Assembly (NCBI RefSeq): GCF_003131205.1
Contig: NZ_QFFY01000003.1
Coordinates: 124,001-188,000 of the forward strand
Direction: 5' to 3'
Source: Occallatibacter savannae
Lineage (GTDB): Bacteria > Acidobacteriota > Terriglobia > Terriglobales > Acidobacteriaceae
Length of the DNA stretch: 64,000 nt
The notes beneath the pieces were generated by a model. That model saw only the letters and a list, made by a program, of their open reading frames with translations, was not told the DNA's origin and ran no database searches. A program made the position numbers and the translations under genes. Positions within the stretch are counted from its first letter, which is position 1. The number at the start of each line of letters is the position of its first letter. Positions 1 through 9,282 of the stretch are shown here, one piece after another.

Positions 1-1
1 A

Positions 2-469
2 GCGTTTCCCGGTGCAATGGGACCTCTGTTGGGGTGGACTGCCGCTCGCGGACGCATAGAGTGGCCTGCGATCGCGCTGTTCGCGATTCTGTTCGTGTGG
101 CAATTTCCGCACTTCATGGCGATCGCGTGGATGTATCGCGACGATTACGCGCGGGCAGGGATCAGGATGCTTCCCGTGGTGCAGCCAGACGGGTTGTCGA
201 CCGTTGTGGAGGCTCTGTTCTACGCGGTCGTAATGATTCCAGTAAGCCTCGCTCCATGGAGGCTGGGAATGGCCGGGGCTGTATATGCTGTGCCGGCGAC
301 AATCCTGGGGCTGTTCTATCTTGCGTACACGATCCGCTTCACGCGCATTCTTCGCACGACTTCTGAAACAGAAAGCCGGTCGGTAGCGCGCGACCTGCTG
401 AAGGTGAGCGTGATCTATCTGCCGCTTCTGCTCACCACGCTGATGGTGTGCGCGATTGCCCAGCACTAA
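2..469 (+). CDS. ctaB: Protoheme IX farnesyltransferase (heme O synthase), C-terminal part
   Basis: The reading frame is open from the left window edge, so the N-terminal half lies outside. The visible ~155 residues show the UbiA-type prenyltransferase pattern of CtaB/CyoE: a GAFPGAMGPLLGW stretch, then WQFPHFMAIAWMYRDDYARAG, which holds the conserved WQ.PHF..IAW..R.DY core, and alternating membrane helices to the end. The family transfers a farnesyl group from farnesyl diphosphate to heme B in the inner membrane to make heme O for terminal oxidases. Downstream come a DUF420 protein and a small membrane protein on the same strand with short gaps, as in oxidase-assembly operons. The family call is firm; the start cannot be seen. 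Confidence 0.93.
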   Translation, partial: AFPGAMGPLLGWTAARGRIEWPAIALFAILFVWQFPHFMAIAWMYRDDYARAGIRMLPVVQPDGLSTVVEALFYAVVMIPVSLAPWRLGMAGAVYAVPATILGLFYLAYTIRFTRILRTTSETESRSVARDLLKVSVIYLPLLLTTLMVCAIAQH

Positions 470-489
470 GAGCCACCACTAGGAACGAC

Positions 490-1050
490 ATGGGGACAAC
501 GGCAACCAGTTCGCAACCGAGAGCAAACACCCGTCCGGCAATCTTCGCCATTCTGGCCATCAGCGCGGCTGCTTCCCTGTTTCTGTTCTGGCTGATCTAC
601 CAACACCCGGCGGCGGACACGGCGAGCGTGAGGCTGCCATTTCTGCCGGCGCTGAACGCCATCCTGAACGGGCTGTGCGCGACCTCTCTCATCATTGGGT
701 TCACCTTCATTCGAGCGCGCAACATCGCCGCGCATCGCGCTGCGATGATGACGGCTTTCGTTTTCTCGACGCTGTTTCTGGTCAGCTACATCCTGCACCA
801 CTACTTGCACGGCGATGTGCGGTACCCACATGAGGCTGCGTACCGGTCCATCTACCTGCCTCTGCTGGCGAGCCACATTGTGCTGGCGATTGTCGCGCTA
901 CCGCTGGTACTGGTGACTTTCTTCTTTTCGCTCACCGGGCGTTTTCCGCAACATCGGAAGGTGGCGCGCTGGACTTTGCCACTCTGGCTCTATGTCTCCG
1001 TTACCGGCGTCATTACGTACGCGATGCTGCGGCTTGCGCAGGGAAGGTAA
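490..1050 (+). CDS. DUF420 family membrane protein (CtaM/YozB-like)
   Basis: The product is 186 residues with about five predicted membrane helices and His-rich loops, including IAAHRAAMM and ILHHYLHGDVRYP, the pattern of DUF420 (YozB/CtaM). CtaM is needed for cytochrome aa3 oxidase maturation in Staphylococcus; a role in heme-copper oxidase assembly is inferred here from family and from the ctaB neighbour 20 bp upstream. The ATG at 490 is chosen because the upstream in-frame extension overlaps the end of ctaB and lacks membrane character. Confidence 0.82.
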   Translation: MGTTATSSQPRANTRPAIFAILAISAAASLFLFWLIYQHPAADTASVRLPFLPALNAILNGLCATSLIIGFTFIRARNIAAHRAAMMTAFVFSTLFLVSYILHHYLHGDVRYPHEAAYRSIYLPLLASHIVLAIVALPLVLVTFFFSLTGRFPQHRKVARWTLPLWLYVSVTGVITYAMLRLAQGR

Positions 1051-1055
1051 ACGGA

Positions 1056-1343
1056 ATGCCCGTGAGCGAACAGATGCCGACCAGTACGAATCGCGCAACG
1101 GCTACGCCGGATGACGGAACCCGGCAGCTTCTGCAGTGGGGTTCGTCGATGGTGGGCGCGGGCCTGTTCTCCGCCATCCTGTTGGAGACCGTTCTTGGCG
1201 GCTTCGGTCCTACTGGCGCTCACACCAACACCGGGTGGTTTGCCCTGATTATCGCCCTGATGAGTCTTCCCTTCGGGGGACTGCTCCTGGCACTCGGGGT
1301 AGCGAAGTGGCTGCGCAATCGCAATCTACGACGAACCGAATAG
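1056..1343 (+). CDS. Small two-helix membrane protein, unknown function
   Basis: The gene codes 95 residues: a polar N-terminal ~27 residues, two hydrophobic helices (roughly 31-50 and 60-83) joined by a Gly/Thr-rich loop, and a basic tail (LRNRNLRR). It begins 5 bp after the DUF420 stop, so it is probably translated from the same message. No family was recognised. Position suggests a minor partner of the oxidase-assembly group, but this is inference. A second in-frame ATG at 1074 is possible. Confidence 0.6.
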   Translation: MPVSEQMPTSTNRATATPDDGTRQLLQWGSSMVGAGLFSAILLETVLGGFGPTGAHTNTGWFALIIALMSLPFGGLLLALGVAKWLRNRNLRRTE

Positions 1344-1472
1344 AGCGAAAAACCTCCCTCTTTATGACCGAATACCTCTGCTGCTGCCGAAGCGCATTGC
1401 TCCGTGCGGAGAACATTTGACCTCGGTGAGGATCAACTCCTCGACCATTGGTCACATTAACGCCAATGAGCC

Positions 1473-1502
1473 TTGACTCCTATTTTATTACCTGGTTACT
1501 CT
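1473..1502 (+). promoter_or_regulatory. Possible sigma70-type promoter for the PadR-permease pair
   Basis: TTGACT (1473-1478) lies 18 bp ahead of TACTCT (1497-1502), 22 bp before the padR start codon at 1525, in an AT-richer stretch. The -10 box is a weak match, so the call is tentative. PadR repressors often bind near their own promoter. Confidence 0.35.
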
Positions 1503-1524
1503 ATGCCTGTTTGCGCGAGGTCTC

Positions 1525-1878
1525 ATGGAGAAAGATACATCTCGTGACTTGTTCCCCGGCGCCCTTGAGATGATGATTCTCGAATCTCTTCGCCGCCAAC
1601 CGGCACACGGATATGCTCTCGTTCAGCACATTCAACAACGATCCAATAATCTGCTGCAGGTGGAAGAGGGTTCGCTCTATCCCGCCCTGCAACGGCTGTT
1701 AAAGAGCAAACTCGTCAAGGCAGAGTGGACAGTCTCATCCACAACTAATCGTCGAGTGCGCATATACCAGATCACCAAGGCAGGCTTGCGCCACCTGGAG
1801 CGCGAAATCTCGGCCTTCGACCGAATGCTCGATGGCATCCAGATGGTGCTCGGTCCTGAACGTATCGAAAACTCCTAG
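1525..1878 (+). CDS. PadR family transcriptional regulator
   Basis: The product is 117 residues, the usual size of small PadR proteins. It opens with DLFPGALEMMILESL and continues with HGYALVQHI and EEGSLYPALQRL, the conserved PadR winged-helix pattern, followed by a basic wing with RRVRIYQITKAG and a C-terminal dimerisation helix. GAGG lies 4-5 bases before the ATG. The stop is 12 bp before the start of the large permease gene. This PadR-plus-ADOP pairing is widespread in acidobacteria, where the regulator is presumed to control its permease. The ligand is unknown. Confidence 0.92.
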   Translation: MEKDTSRDLFPGALEMMILESLRRQPAHGYALVQHIQQRSNNLLQVEEGSLYPALQRLLKSKLVKAEWTVSSTTNRRVRIYQITKAGLRHLEREISAFDRMLDGIQMVLGPERIENS

Positions 1879-1890
1879 GAGGTCCGGTCG

Positions 1891-4569
1891 ATGAGTTGGT
1901 GGGACCAGTTTTCCCGAGGGCGACAACGTGATAACGATCTTTCTGAAGAGTTACAAGAACACATCGAAGAGAAGACCGAGCAGTTGATGCGCCTTGAGCA
2001 TCTCTCTCGCGCCGACGCACGCAAGGCAGCGCTCGTCGCTTTTGGAAATCCTGCTCTTGTGGAGCAGCACAGCCGTGAAGTGTGGCAGTGGCGAGCGCTC
2101 AATTCAGTGTTCGCGGATGTTCGCCTGGCTTTGCGCCGCTTAGGCAAATCTCCCGGCTTTGCCTTCACGATTCTGTTGACGCTTGCCATCGGCATCGGGG
2201 CTAACACGGCGGTATTCAGTGTTGTCGACACCGTGTTGCTGAAGCCTCTTCCATATCCCAATTCAGACCGGCTGGTTTCGTTGTGGTTGCGGGCTCCCGG
2301 GGCAGGCATCGCGGATTTTGCGGACGGGCTGATGATGTCGCCGTCGATGTATCTCATATTTTCAGAACACAACCGAAGCTTCGAATCGATGGGTATCTGG
2401 TCGCCGCGGACTGCAAATGTCACCGGACTGGCACAGCCGGAAGAGGTTCACACCATTGTTGTGAGCGATGGCGTGCTGCAGGCGCTTGGTGTTCAGCCGG
2501 TGATCGGACGATGGTTTTCTCAAGCGGACCAGGAATCTCACGGAGCCAAGACCATCATCCTCAGTTACGGGTATTGGCAGCGACGCTTCGGTGGTGACCC
2601 TGGGGTAATTGGCCGAACCATCCAGGTGGATTCGCAAGCGCGTGAGATTGTGGGCGTGATGCCGCGGGATTTCCGTGTGGTGGATAGGGATTTCGACATC
2701 TTCGTACCGCTTGCTCCGGAGCGCACGATCAGCGACGGCCCTCCGTTCGGCTATTTCGGCGTCGCCCGGCTCAAGCCTGGAATCGCCATCAATCAGGCCG
2801 ACGCGGATGTTACGAACCTGTTGCCGATCTGGATGAATTCGTGGCGCTTCGGACACTACTTCGCGATCTGGCGCATCACGCCGGATTTCCGACCGCTCAA
2901 GAAGCAGGTAATCGGTCAGGTGGGCAGCATCTTGTGGGTGGTGATGGCAACTGTCGGCCTGGTGATGCTGCTCGCCTCGGTCAACGTCGCCAACCTGCTT
3001 CTGGTGCGGGCCGATTCGCGGCAGCAGGAACTTTCAATCCGCGCGGCGCTCGGGGCCGGACGCGCCCGCATTGCGCGCGAGTTGCTCACGGAGAGTCTGG
3101 TTCTTGGCCTGCTCGGCGGTGGACTATCGATTGGAGTTGCCACGGGCGGATTGACACTGCTGAAGGCGTTGGGACCGGCTCAGCTTCCGCGTCTCAGCGA
3201 GGTTGCGTTGGATAGCCGTTCGACCCTGTTCACGCTCTTTCTCTCCGTGTTCTCAGCTCTGTTTTTCGGCTCGATTCCAGCTATCAAATATGCCAGCACA
3301 AAGGCGTCCGATACTCTTTCGGGTTCGAATCGCACGTTGAGCAGCAGCCGCACCCAGAATCGCTCACGAAATGTGCTGGTCATCGCACAAGTAGCCATGG
3401 CTCTGGTGCTGCTGATCAGCTCGGCGCTGATGATTCGGACTTTTATTGCACTGCGAAATGTAAACCCCGGGTTTAGCGATCCGGCGCATGTGCAGACGAT
3501 GCGGATCTCGATTCCGTCTTCAATGGTTCCAGACGAACGGATGGCAACCCGCGTTGAGAACGATATTCTTGACCGGCTCTCGGCGATTCCCGATGTCACG
3601 GCGGTCGGATTCGCAGCCTCGGTGCCGCTCGATGGAGTCGACGCCGATTGGAACCAGCTTCAGGTAGAAGGGAAAGACTACAACATCAACAAACCCCAGA
3701 TGTGGCTCTACGACTACGTTTCGCCTGGATACTTCGGGGCCATGGGCATTCATATGGTTGCGGGTCGCGACTTCAACTGGACTGATAACTATGACCTGCG
3801 GCACAAGGTGATCGTGTCGGAGAGTTTCGCCCGGGCAGAGTGGGGCTCGGCCGCGAACGCGATTGGTAAACATGCACGCCAATCTAACAGGAATCCATGG
3901 GACGAGGTGATCGGCGTTGTTGCCGATGTGCATCAGCACGGTGTCGACGAAAAGGCGCCCACCATCATTTATTGGCCAGTCCTGATGATCATTCCCTATC
4001 TACCTCAGACAACGATCGGCGCCGATCGAAATGTCACGTTTGCCATTCACTGCAGACGCGCGGGAACCGAGGTCTTTCTCAGTCAGGTGCGGCAGGCGGT
4101 CAGTTCAGTGAATCCGAATCTGCCCGTTGCCGGCGCGCGTACCATGCAGGAGGTGTACGCGCAGTCGCTGCAGCGGCAATCGTTCACGCTGGTGATGCTT
4201 GCCATCGCTGCCGCAATGGCGCTTGCCCTCGGCATTGTTGGTATCTACGGCGTGATCTCCTACTCGGTATCCCAGCGCACGCGCGAAATCGGCATTCGCA
4301 TGGCGCTCGGTGCGCAGAAGGGCGGGGTTAAATGGATGTTTGTGCGGTCTGCATTAGCCCTGACCGCCATCGGTATTAGTGTCGGCGTCGTGACCGCAGC
4401 GGTGCTCGTGCAGTTCATGAAGGCGCTGCTGTTCGGGATTCATCCCATCGATCCCGTCGCGTTCATCGGGGTTCCCGTTGTTCTGATTACGGCTGCAATG
4501 GCGGCAAGCTATTTACCGGCTGCGCGAGCTGCTGGCCTCAATGCGGTTGACGCGCTCAAGTCGCAATAA
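1891..4569 (+). CDS. ADOP-type ABC transporter permease (MacB/FtsX family)
   Basis: This 892-residue protein has the duplicated layout of acidobacterial orphan permeases: a cytoplasmic N-terminal prefix (about 1-70, with EELQEHIEEKTEQLMR), a first helix with LAIGIGANTAVFSVVDTVLL, a MacB-type periplasmic domain, FtsX helices near 345-465 (MLLASVNVANLLLVRADSR..ELSIRAALGA), then a second periplasmic domain and FtsX set ending near 885 (GIYGVISYSVSQRTREIGIRMALGAQ). No ATPase gene is adjacent, hence orphan. Substrate is unknown; such proteins may act with an unlinked ATPase or in envelope stress. AGGAGG lies 7 bases before the ATG. Confidence 0.93.
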   Translation: MSWWDQFSRGRQRDNDLSEELQEHIEEKTEQLMRLEHLSRADARKAALVAFGNPALVEQHSREVWQWRALNSVFADVRLALRRLGKSPGFAFTILLTLAIGIGANTAVFSVVDTVLLKPLPYPNSDRLVSLWLRAPGAGIADFADGLMMSPSMYLIFSEHNRSFESMGIWSPRTANVTGLAQPEEVHTIVVSDGVLQALGVQPVIGRWFSQADQESHGAKTIILSYGYWQRRFGGDPGVIGRTIQVDSQAREIVGVMPRDFRVVDRDFDIFVPLAPERTISDGPPFGYFGVARLKPGIAINQADADVTNLLPIWMNSWRFGHYFAIWRITPDFRPLKKQVIGQVGSILWVVMATVGLVMLLASVNVANLLLVRADSRQQELSIRAALGAGRARIARELLTESLVLGLLGGGLSIGVATGGLTLLKALGPAQLPRLSEVALDSRSTLFTLFLSVFSALFFGSIPAIKYASTKASDTLSGSNRTLSSSRTQNRSRNVLVIAQVAMALVLLISSALMIRTFIALRNVNPGFSDPAHVQTMRISIPSSMVPDERMATRVENDILDRLSAIPDVTAVGFAASVPLDGVDADWNQLQVEGKDYNINKPQMWLYDYVSPGYFGAMGIHMVAGRDFNWTDNYDLRHKVIVSESFARAEWGSAANAIGKHARQSNRNPWDEVIGVVADVHQHGVDEKAPTIIYWPVLMIIPYLPQTTIGADRNVTFAIHCRRAGTEVFLSQVRQAVSSVNPNLPVAGARTMQEVYAQSLQRQSFTLVMLAIAAAMALALGIVGIYGVISYSVSQRTREIGIRMALGAQKGGVKWMFVRSALALTAIGISVGVVTAAVLVQFMKALLFGIHPIDPVAFIGVPVVLITAAMAASYLPAARAAGLNAVDALKSQ

Positions 4570-4883
4570 AGCAGAATTCGCAAAATCAAATGCTCCGATT
4601 CGCGAAGCTGCGCTTCCCATGGCCGTGAGCGGCTATCCACCCCACGCCCCTCAGGTGAAGCTGAACTCTACCTCCGGATCGCTTGTCCCCTCAAAATGGG
4701 TGCTCCCCGGCGACGGGCTTGCGATCGCTCATTGCGCGAGTGACCGACATGAGGGCTGATCTTCTACGAAGAGCCAGGCGTAGATACGGGATGCTCTTCG
4801 CGGGCCGAGAACGCAGGTCATGCCCGGCCTGCGCGCCCTTGCGCTCATGCCTTATTATGTTGGGGCAAAGGATGCCAGGCCCT
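4570..4883 (+). other. Intergenic region ahead of the GH9 gene
   Basis: These 314 bp hold no convincing gene. An in-frame extension of the downstream gene runs back to 4683, but it is Arg-rich and lies ahead of a good signal peptide, so it is treated as non-coding leader. AAAGGA at 4867-4872 is the likely ribosome site for the start at 4884. No clear promoter or terminator was found. Confidence 0.5.
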
Positions 4884-7595
4884 ATGATCACCCGAATTAA
4901 AGCGATTTTCCTGCTTGCGGTCGTATCCGCATCGAGCCTCTACGCGGCAGAAGTCTCGATGACCGTCACGGACAAGAATTACCTCAACACGCAGGGGTTC
5001 AGCGTCTTCCTCTACGACAGCACGTACCATCCGGTCTTCGTGGATCAGAAGAACACGGCGATGGAGATGATCCTACACGGGCAGCGCATCGCGACAAACG
5101 GAGACGTGCGCCTGATGCCGACACCGGAGCAATGGGACCTGGTTGCCACGTTGAAGGGGCGTCATGCCGACAAGGTCGGCAACAAGCTGAGCGCGGAACT
5201 CGCTTTCCCGACTTTCGATTTGAGCTACACGCTGGAAGTTGCCGCCGAGCCGGGCGGGGTGAAGGTCAGCATCAATCTCGATAAACCGCTGCCGGAAAAG
5301 CTCGCAGGGCGCGCAGGGTTTAATCTTGAGTTCCTGCCTTCGATTTACATGGGCAAGGCATACCTTGTCGACGGAACGAGGGCCGGCATCTTCCCGCGGA
5401 CCCCCAACGATGCCATGAAGGTCTCGCTGCCTTTGGCCGGCGAGCCCAAAAAGGCCTACTACCTCGAGGACTGGGACAAGGCGAAGGGCTACACCGAACC
5501 GCTGCCCTTCGCGCAGGGGAAAAGCATCACGCTGGGAGTGGATGATTCGCTGGCGCGCATCAATATCGTTTCCGATACCGCCGACCTGATGTTGTACGAC
5601 GGTCGCGATCGCGCGCCGAACGGGTGGTTTGTGCTGCGTTCGCTGATTCCTTCGGGCAAGACGGCTGGCGCCATTGTGTGGCACATCCGGCCAGATGTTA
5701 TTCCGAACTGGACGCGCCCGCCGGTGATCGCTCACAGCCAGGTCGGCTATGCGCCCGAGTTCAAGAAAGAGGCTGTGCTCGAACTCGACCCGAAGTACGA
5801 CTCACCTAAGACGGGGAAGGTTCTGCGCCTGATGGAGAACGGCGAGTACAAGCAGGTCTTTGAGGGGCCGATCACGCCTTCGACGCCGTGGCTGCGATAC
5901 GTCTATTCCAAGTTTGACTTCACGTCTGTCAAGGACCCGGGCCTCTACGTCATAGAGTATGCCGGTCAGCGCACCGCGCCCTTCCCTATCTCGAAAGATG
6001 CCTACGCGAACATCTGGCAGGATAGCCTGGACCACCACATTGCAGCGCAGATGGATCACGTTTCGGTCCGGGAAGGCTACCGTATGTGGCACGGCGCGTC
6101 GCACCTTGATGATGGCCGCATGGCGCCCGTAGTAGGCGAGCAATTTGACGGTTGGAATCAGGCTACTGCGACGGATGGCAAATGGAAAGGCGGGGATCAT
6201 ATTCCGGGAATGAATGTGGGCGGCTGGTACGATGCCGGTGACTTCGACCTTGAGGAGCCAGCGCAGCTCAGCGTGATTCAGAGCCTTTCGCTGGCGTATC
6301 GCGAGTTCAACCTGAAGTATGACGAGCTTACGGTGGACGAGAAGGCGCGGCAGGTCGAGATGCATCGGCCGGACGGCGTGCCCGATACGTTGCAGCAGGT
6401 GAAGCACGGAGCGATGCTCATCCTGGCGCAGTTCCACAACATTGGCCACGCGATCCGCGGGACGCACGAACCGGATCTGCGCCAGTACACGCAGATTGGT
6501 GACGGCGCCTCAAAGACGGATGGCCGCATTTACGACCCCAAGCTCGGGTCGAATGAAGTGAAGGGCGACTACTCGGGCCGCCCCGACGACCGGTGGATAT
6601 TCACGACGAACAATCCTTTCTTCCAATGGCAGGCCATCGCGGCGCTGGCCGCGGCGGCCGACACGCTGAAAGGCTACGACGATGCGATGGCGAAAGATTG
6701 CCTCGACACCGCGATCAAAGCGTGGAACGACGAGAAGGCTCACCCCACGCAATTCCCAGGCGGCGGCGGATTCGGCGGGGATCCGGAAAGTGCTCCCCCG
6801 GCCGGCGTACTAGCCGCTTCTCAAGGCGCTGTGAACGGCGCACAGAAGAACAAGAAGCCGCAGAGCACCTCGGCTGCTCCGGCGAATGCCCCTGCTGCAA
6901 CGAACGCCGCACCAGCCGCACCGCCGGCAAACTCCCGCCGCCGCGCATTCGGCGTCGGCATGGAGTGGCCCGCCGCTCTTGAGCTGACCATCGCGACGCA
7001 CGGCGCAGATCCCTACAAGGCTCGCCTCAAAGAGCTGTTCCCGCAGATGATCAAGCCGGAGCAGATCGACTTCTTCGGCTGGACCGCGGTGCGCGCCATC
7101 GCTTACCTCGACGCCAGTGAGAAAGATCAACTGCGCGAAGCGGTGAAGACCTACGTGGCCGGACTTGACAAGAAGCTGGATGCAACACCGTTCGGCGTGC
7201 CTCCGAGCATGGGTACGTGGGGCGGATCAGGCGCCGTGGTGGACATGGCCATCAAAATGTATTTCCTGCACAAAGCGTTCCCTGACCTTGTGGGTCCGGA
7301 ATACACGCTTCGCGCCGTGAACTACATTCTTGGCACGCACCCTGTGTCGAGCACATCGTATGTCGCGGGCGTCGGCACCGTCTCAAAGACGAAGACCTAC
7401 AGCAATAACCGCGGCGACAACTCGTACATTCCGGGTGCGGTGATTCCGGGGTACATCGTGATCAAGCCAGATTTCCCGGAGTGCATCGACGATTTCGGAT
7501 TCTTGTGGTTTGAGGACGAGGCAGTTGTTGCCGGTTCCGCAAGCTGGGTGGTTGCTGGAAATGCGGCGGAGGCACTTGTTCAGGAATCGAAGTGA
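4884..7595 (+). CDS. Secreted glycoside hydrolase family 9 protein
   Basis: From the ATG at 4884 the product is 903 residues with a signal peptide (IFLLAVVSASSLYAA). Residues ~24-275 form an unassigned beta-rich domain; ~279-372 resemble the Ig-like CelD_N domain (VIAHSQVGYAPEFKK); the rest is a GH9 (alpha/alpha)6 catalytic domain. GGWYDAGD places the catalytic-base aspartates at about D450 and D453; the acid Glu is probably in WFEDEAVV (E877/E879). The family usually hydrolyses beta-1,4-glucans. Two oddities: an Ala/Pro/Gln/Asn-rich insert at about 627-688 inside the catalytic domain, and no PHHR motif where GH9 endoglucanases carry it (SNNRGDNSYIPGA instead). Specificity may therefore differ from ordinary cellulases. 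Confidence 0.85.
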   Translation: MITRIKAIFLLAVVSASSLYAAEVSMTVTDKNYLNTQGFSVFLYDSTYHPVFVDQKNTAMEMILHGQRIATNGDVRLMPTPEQWDLVATLKGRHADKVGNKLSAELAFPTFDLSYTLEVAAEPGGVKVSINLDKPLPEKLAGRAGFNLEFLPSIYMGKAYLVDGTRAGIFPRTPNDAMKVSLPLAGEPKKAYYLEDWDKAKGYTEPLPFAQGKSITLGVDDSLARINIVSDTADLMLYDGRDRAPNGWFVLRSLIPSGKTAGAIVWHIRPDVIPNWTRPPVIAHSQVGYAPEFKKEAVLELDPKYDSPKTGKVLRLMENGEYKQVFEGPITPSTPWLRYVYSKFDFTSVKDPGLYVIEYAGQRTAPFPISKDAYANIWQDSLDHHIAAQMDHVSVREGYRMWHGASHLDDGRMAPVVGEQFDGWNQATATDGKWKGGDHIPGMNVGGWYDAGDFDLEEPAQLSVIQSLSLAYREFNLKYDELTVDEKARQVEMHRPDGVPDTLQQVKHGAMLILAQFHNIGHAIRGTHEPDLRQYTQIGDGASKTDGRIYDPKLGSNEVKGDYSGRPDDRWIFTTNNPFFQWQAIAALAAAADTLKGYDDAMAKDCLDTAIKAWNDEKAHPTQFPGGGGFGGDPESAPPAGVLAASQGAVNGAQKNKKPQSTSAAPANAPAATNAAPAAPPANSRRRAFGVGMEWPAALELTIATHGADPYKARLKELFPQMIKPEQIDFFGWTAVRAIAYLDASEKDQLREAVKTYVAGLDKKLDATPFGVPPSMGTWGGSGAVVDMAIKMYFLHKAFPDLVGPEYTLRAVNYILGTHPVSSTSYVAGVGTVSKTKTYSNNRGDNSYIPGAVIPGYIVIKPDFPECIDDFGFLWFEDEAVVAGSASWVVAGNAAEALVQESK

Positions 7596-7740
7596 GGAGC
7601 GAGCCTCGGTGGTGATGGGCAGGAGTTCATCTCTAGGGGCGAGGGTGTCTTCACGGTTGGGGTTCACAGCAGGACGCTCAGAACGATCCGAACCTCCAGC
7701 TACGAGTGCGCGAGTGACGGAGGGCGTTGAGCGCTGACGT

Positions 7741-9282
7741 TCACTGCGGATCAACGAGCGGCATCTGTACTGTGAAAGTGCTCCCGACTCCGATGGTGCT
7801 GGCGAGTGTGATTGTGCCTCCCATCATGCTGCAGAGTCTTTTGCTGATGGCCAGACCTAGACCGGTTCCGCCGTGGCGGCGCGTCGAAGAAGAATCGACC
7901 TGACTGAAAGGTTGGAAGAGCCTCTTCATATCCTCATCGGATATACCGATACCGGTATCGGTGACGTCCCACCGGAGCATCTCTTTGCCTCCCTCAACGG
8001 CGCGGGATACGGTGAGGGAGATCTTACCGTTGCTTGTGAACTTGCAGGCATTGCTGAGGAGGTTGAGCAGGCTCTGCCTGAACCTCATCACGTCGACGCG
8101 TATGAAGCCGCCGTCATCGACTCGGAATTCCAGCCGATTTCCATTTCGTCGGGCCAAGGGATCGACAGTAGCGACCAGTTCCTTTGTCATGTCGTGGCTG
8201 TGGACAGTTTCAAGATGCAACTGCAAAGCTCCAGCTTCGATTTTCGAGATATCGAGAACGTCATTGACCAGGTCAAGGAGGTGGCGTCCCGCGAACAAGA
8301 TGCGCTGCAAATCAGTAACCGCTGAGGTGTTGCCGGTAGCCCGCGCATCCTCCTCGAGCATCTCGCTATAGCCGAGGATTGCGTTGAGGGGAGTTCTCAG
8401 TTCATGACTCATGTTGGCCAGAAATCCGCTTTTCGCGGCGTTTGCGGCTTCAGCAGCGAGCTTGGCATTGACCAGAGATTGCTCAACGGCCTTTCGTTCC
8501 GCGATCTCAATGAGTAAGCTTTGCGTCCTCTCCTGCACGCGGGTTTCCAGCTCATCCTGCGCCCGCTGCAATTGGCGATCGCGTTCGCCGATTTTCGCCA
8601 TCATGTCATTGAACTGATCGATGAGCTGGCCGGTTTCGTCGTCTGAGGTCTTGACAGCGCGAAGGGAGTAATGGCCGCTACCTGAAACCTGCCCAGCGAT
8701 GCTGGCTAGATGGAGGATCGGTTCGGAGATGGTGCGCTGCAGCTTTGAAGACAGCGCCATTGCAAAGAGGGTGGCCAGGGATAAGACGAAAGTGCTGATG
8801 ATGCCGAAGCGAAGCCACATGCCGTACATCTCCGCCAGATCAACTTCGAGATACACGGAGCCGAGTGAATCTCCGTTGAACGACACGGGATGGAACATGA
8901 GAAGGTGGTGAGCGGTGAAGCGCGCAGTGACACCTGAGGTCACAGGCGGACAATCACGCGGCTCGCCATTGCGTGCATAGGTCGCAAGCACGGCGCCAGT
9001 GGAACCGAACAAGCATGCTTTCGCAACTCGAGGCTCGGCCCGCAGGGTGTTCGCAATCTCAGTGGCCGCAGCCCTGTCGCTAAATGTGAGCGCGGCGACG
9101 CTGTTATCGCCTAGCATTTGAGCAATGGTAGAGGACTCGCGTTTAAGAGCTTCAACATACAGAAGGGACTGGTAGATCCAGAATGCAATTCCTGCAAGCA
9201 GCAGTGCGCTCCCCGCGACAACAGTAGACAGGACGACCAGCTTTGCACGGATACGCCTACGCGCGACAAATTTGCTGATCAT
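7741..9282 (-). CDS. Sensor histidine kinase with CHASE8-like periplasmic domain
   Basis: The 513 residues comprise a membrane helix (~13-38), a periplasmic segment (~40-150), a second helix (~158-179), HAMP (~180-233), a coiled coil (~234-285), HisKA with SHELRTPLN (phospho-acceptor His293), and HATPase_c with NLLSNACKF (408-416), DTGIGI (442-447) and GGTGLGL (471-477). The periplasmic pattern NSVAALTFSDRAAATEIANTL, then VAKACLF.STGAVLATY, matches CHASE8, the sensor of YfiN-type cyclases. It has no receiver, so it likely phosphorylates one of the receivers in the same operon. Its ATG overlaps the stop of the yfiR-like gene by 4 bp, indicating coupled translation with that putative periplasmic partner. 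Confidence 0.9.
   Translation of the reverse strand: MISKFVARRRIRAKLVVLSTVVAGSALLLAGIAFWIYQSLLYVEALKRESSTIAQMLGDNSVAALTFSDRAAATEIANTLRAEPRVAKACLFGSTGAVLATYARNGEPRDCPPVTSGVTARFTAHHLLMFHPVSFNGDSLGSVYLEVDLAEMYGMWLRFGIISTFVLSLATLFAMALSSKLQRTISEPILHLASIAGQVSGSGHYSLRAVKTSDDETGQLIDQFNDMMAKIGERDRQLQRAQDELETRVQERTQSLLIEIAERKAVEQSLVNAKLAAEAANAAKSGFLANMSHELRTPLNAILGYSEMLEEDARATGNTSAVTDLQRILFAGRHLLDLVNDVLDISKIEAGALQLHLETVHSHDMTKELVATVDPLARRNGNRLEFRVDDGGFIRVDVMRFRQSLLNLLSNACKFTSNGKISLTVSRAVEGGKEMLRWDVTDTGIGISDEDMKRLFQPFSQVDSSSTRRHGGTGLGLAISKRLCSMMGGTITLASTIGVGSTFTVQMPLVDPQ

Noticed and set aside
5073-6467. Two long minus-strand frames (220 and 221 codons)
   Set aside because: They are opposite the GH9 gene; products are Arg/His/Val-rich without signal or fold.
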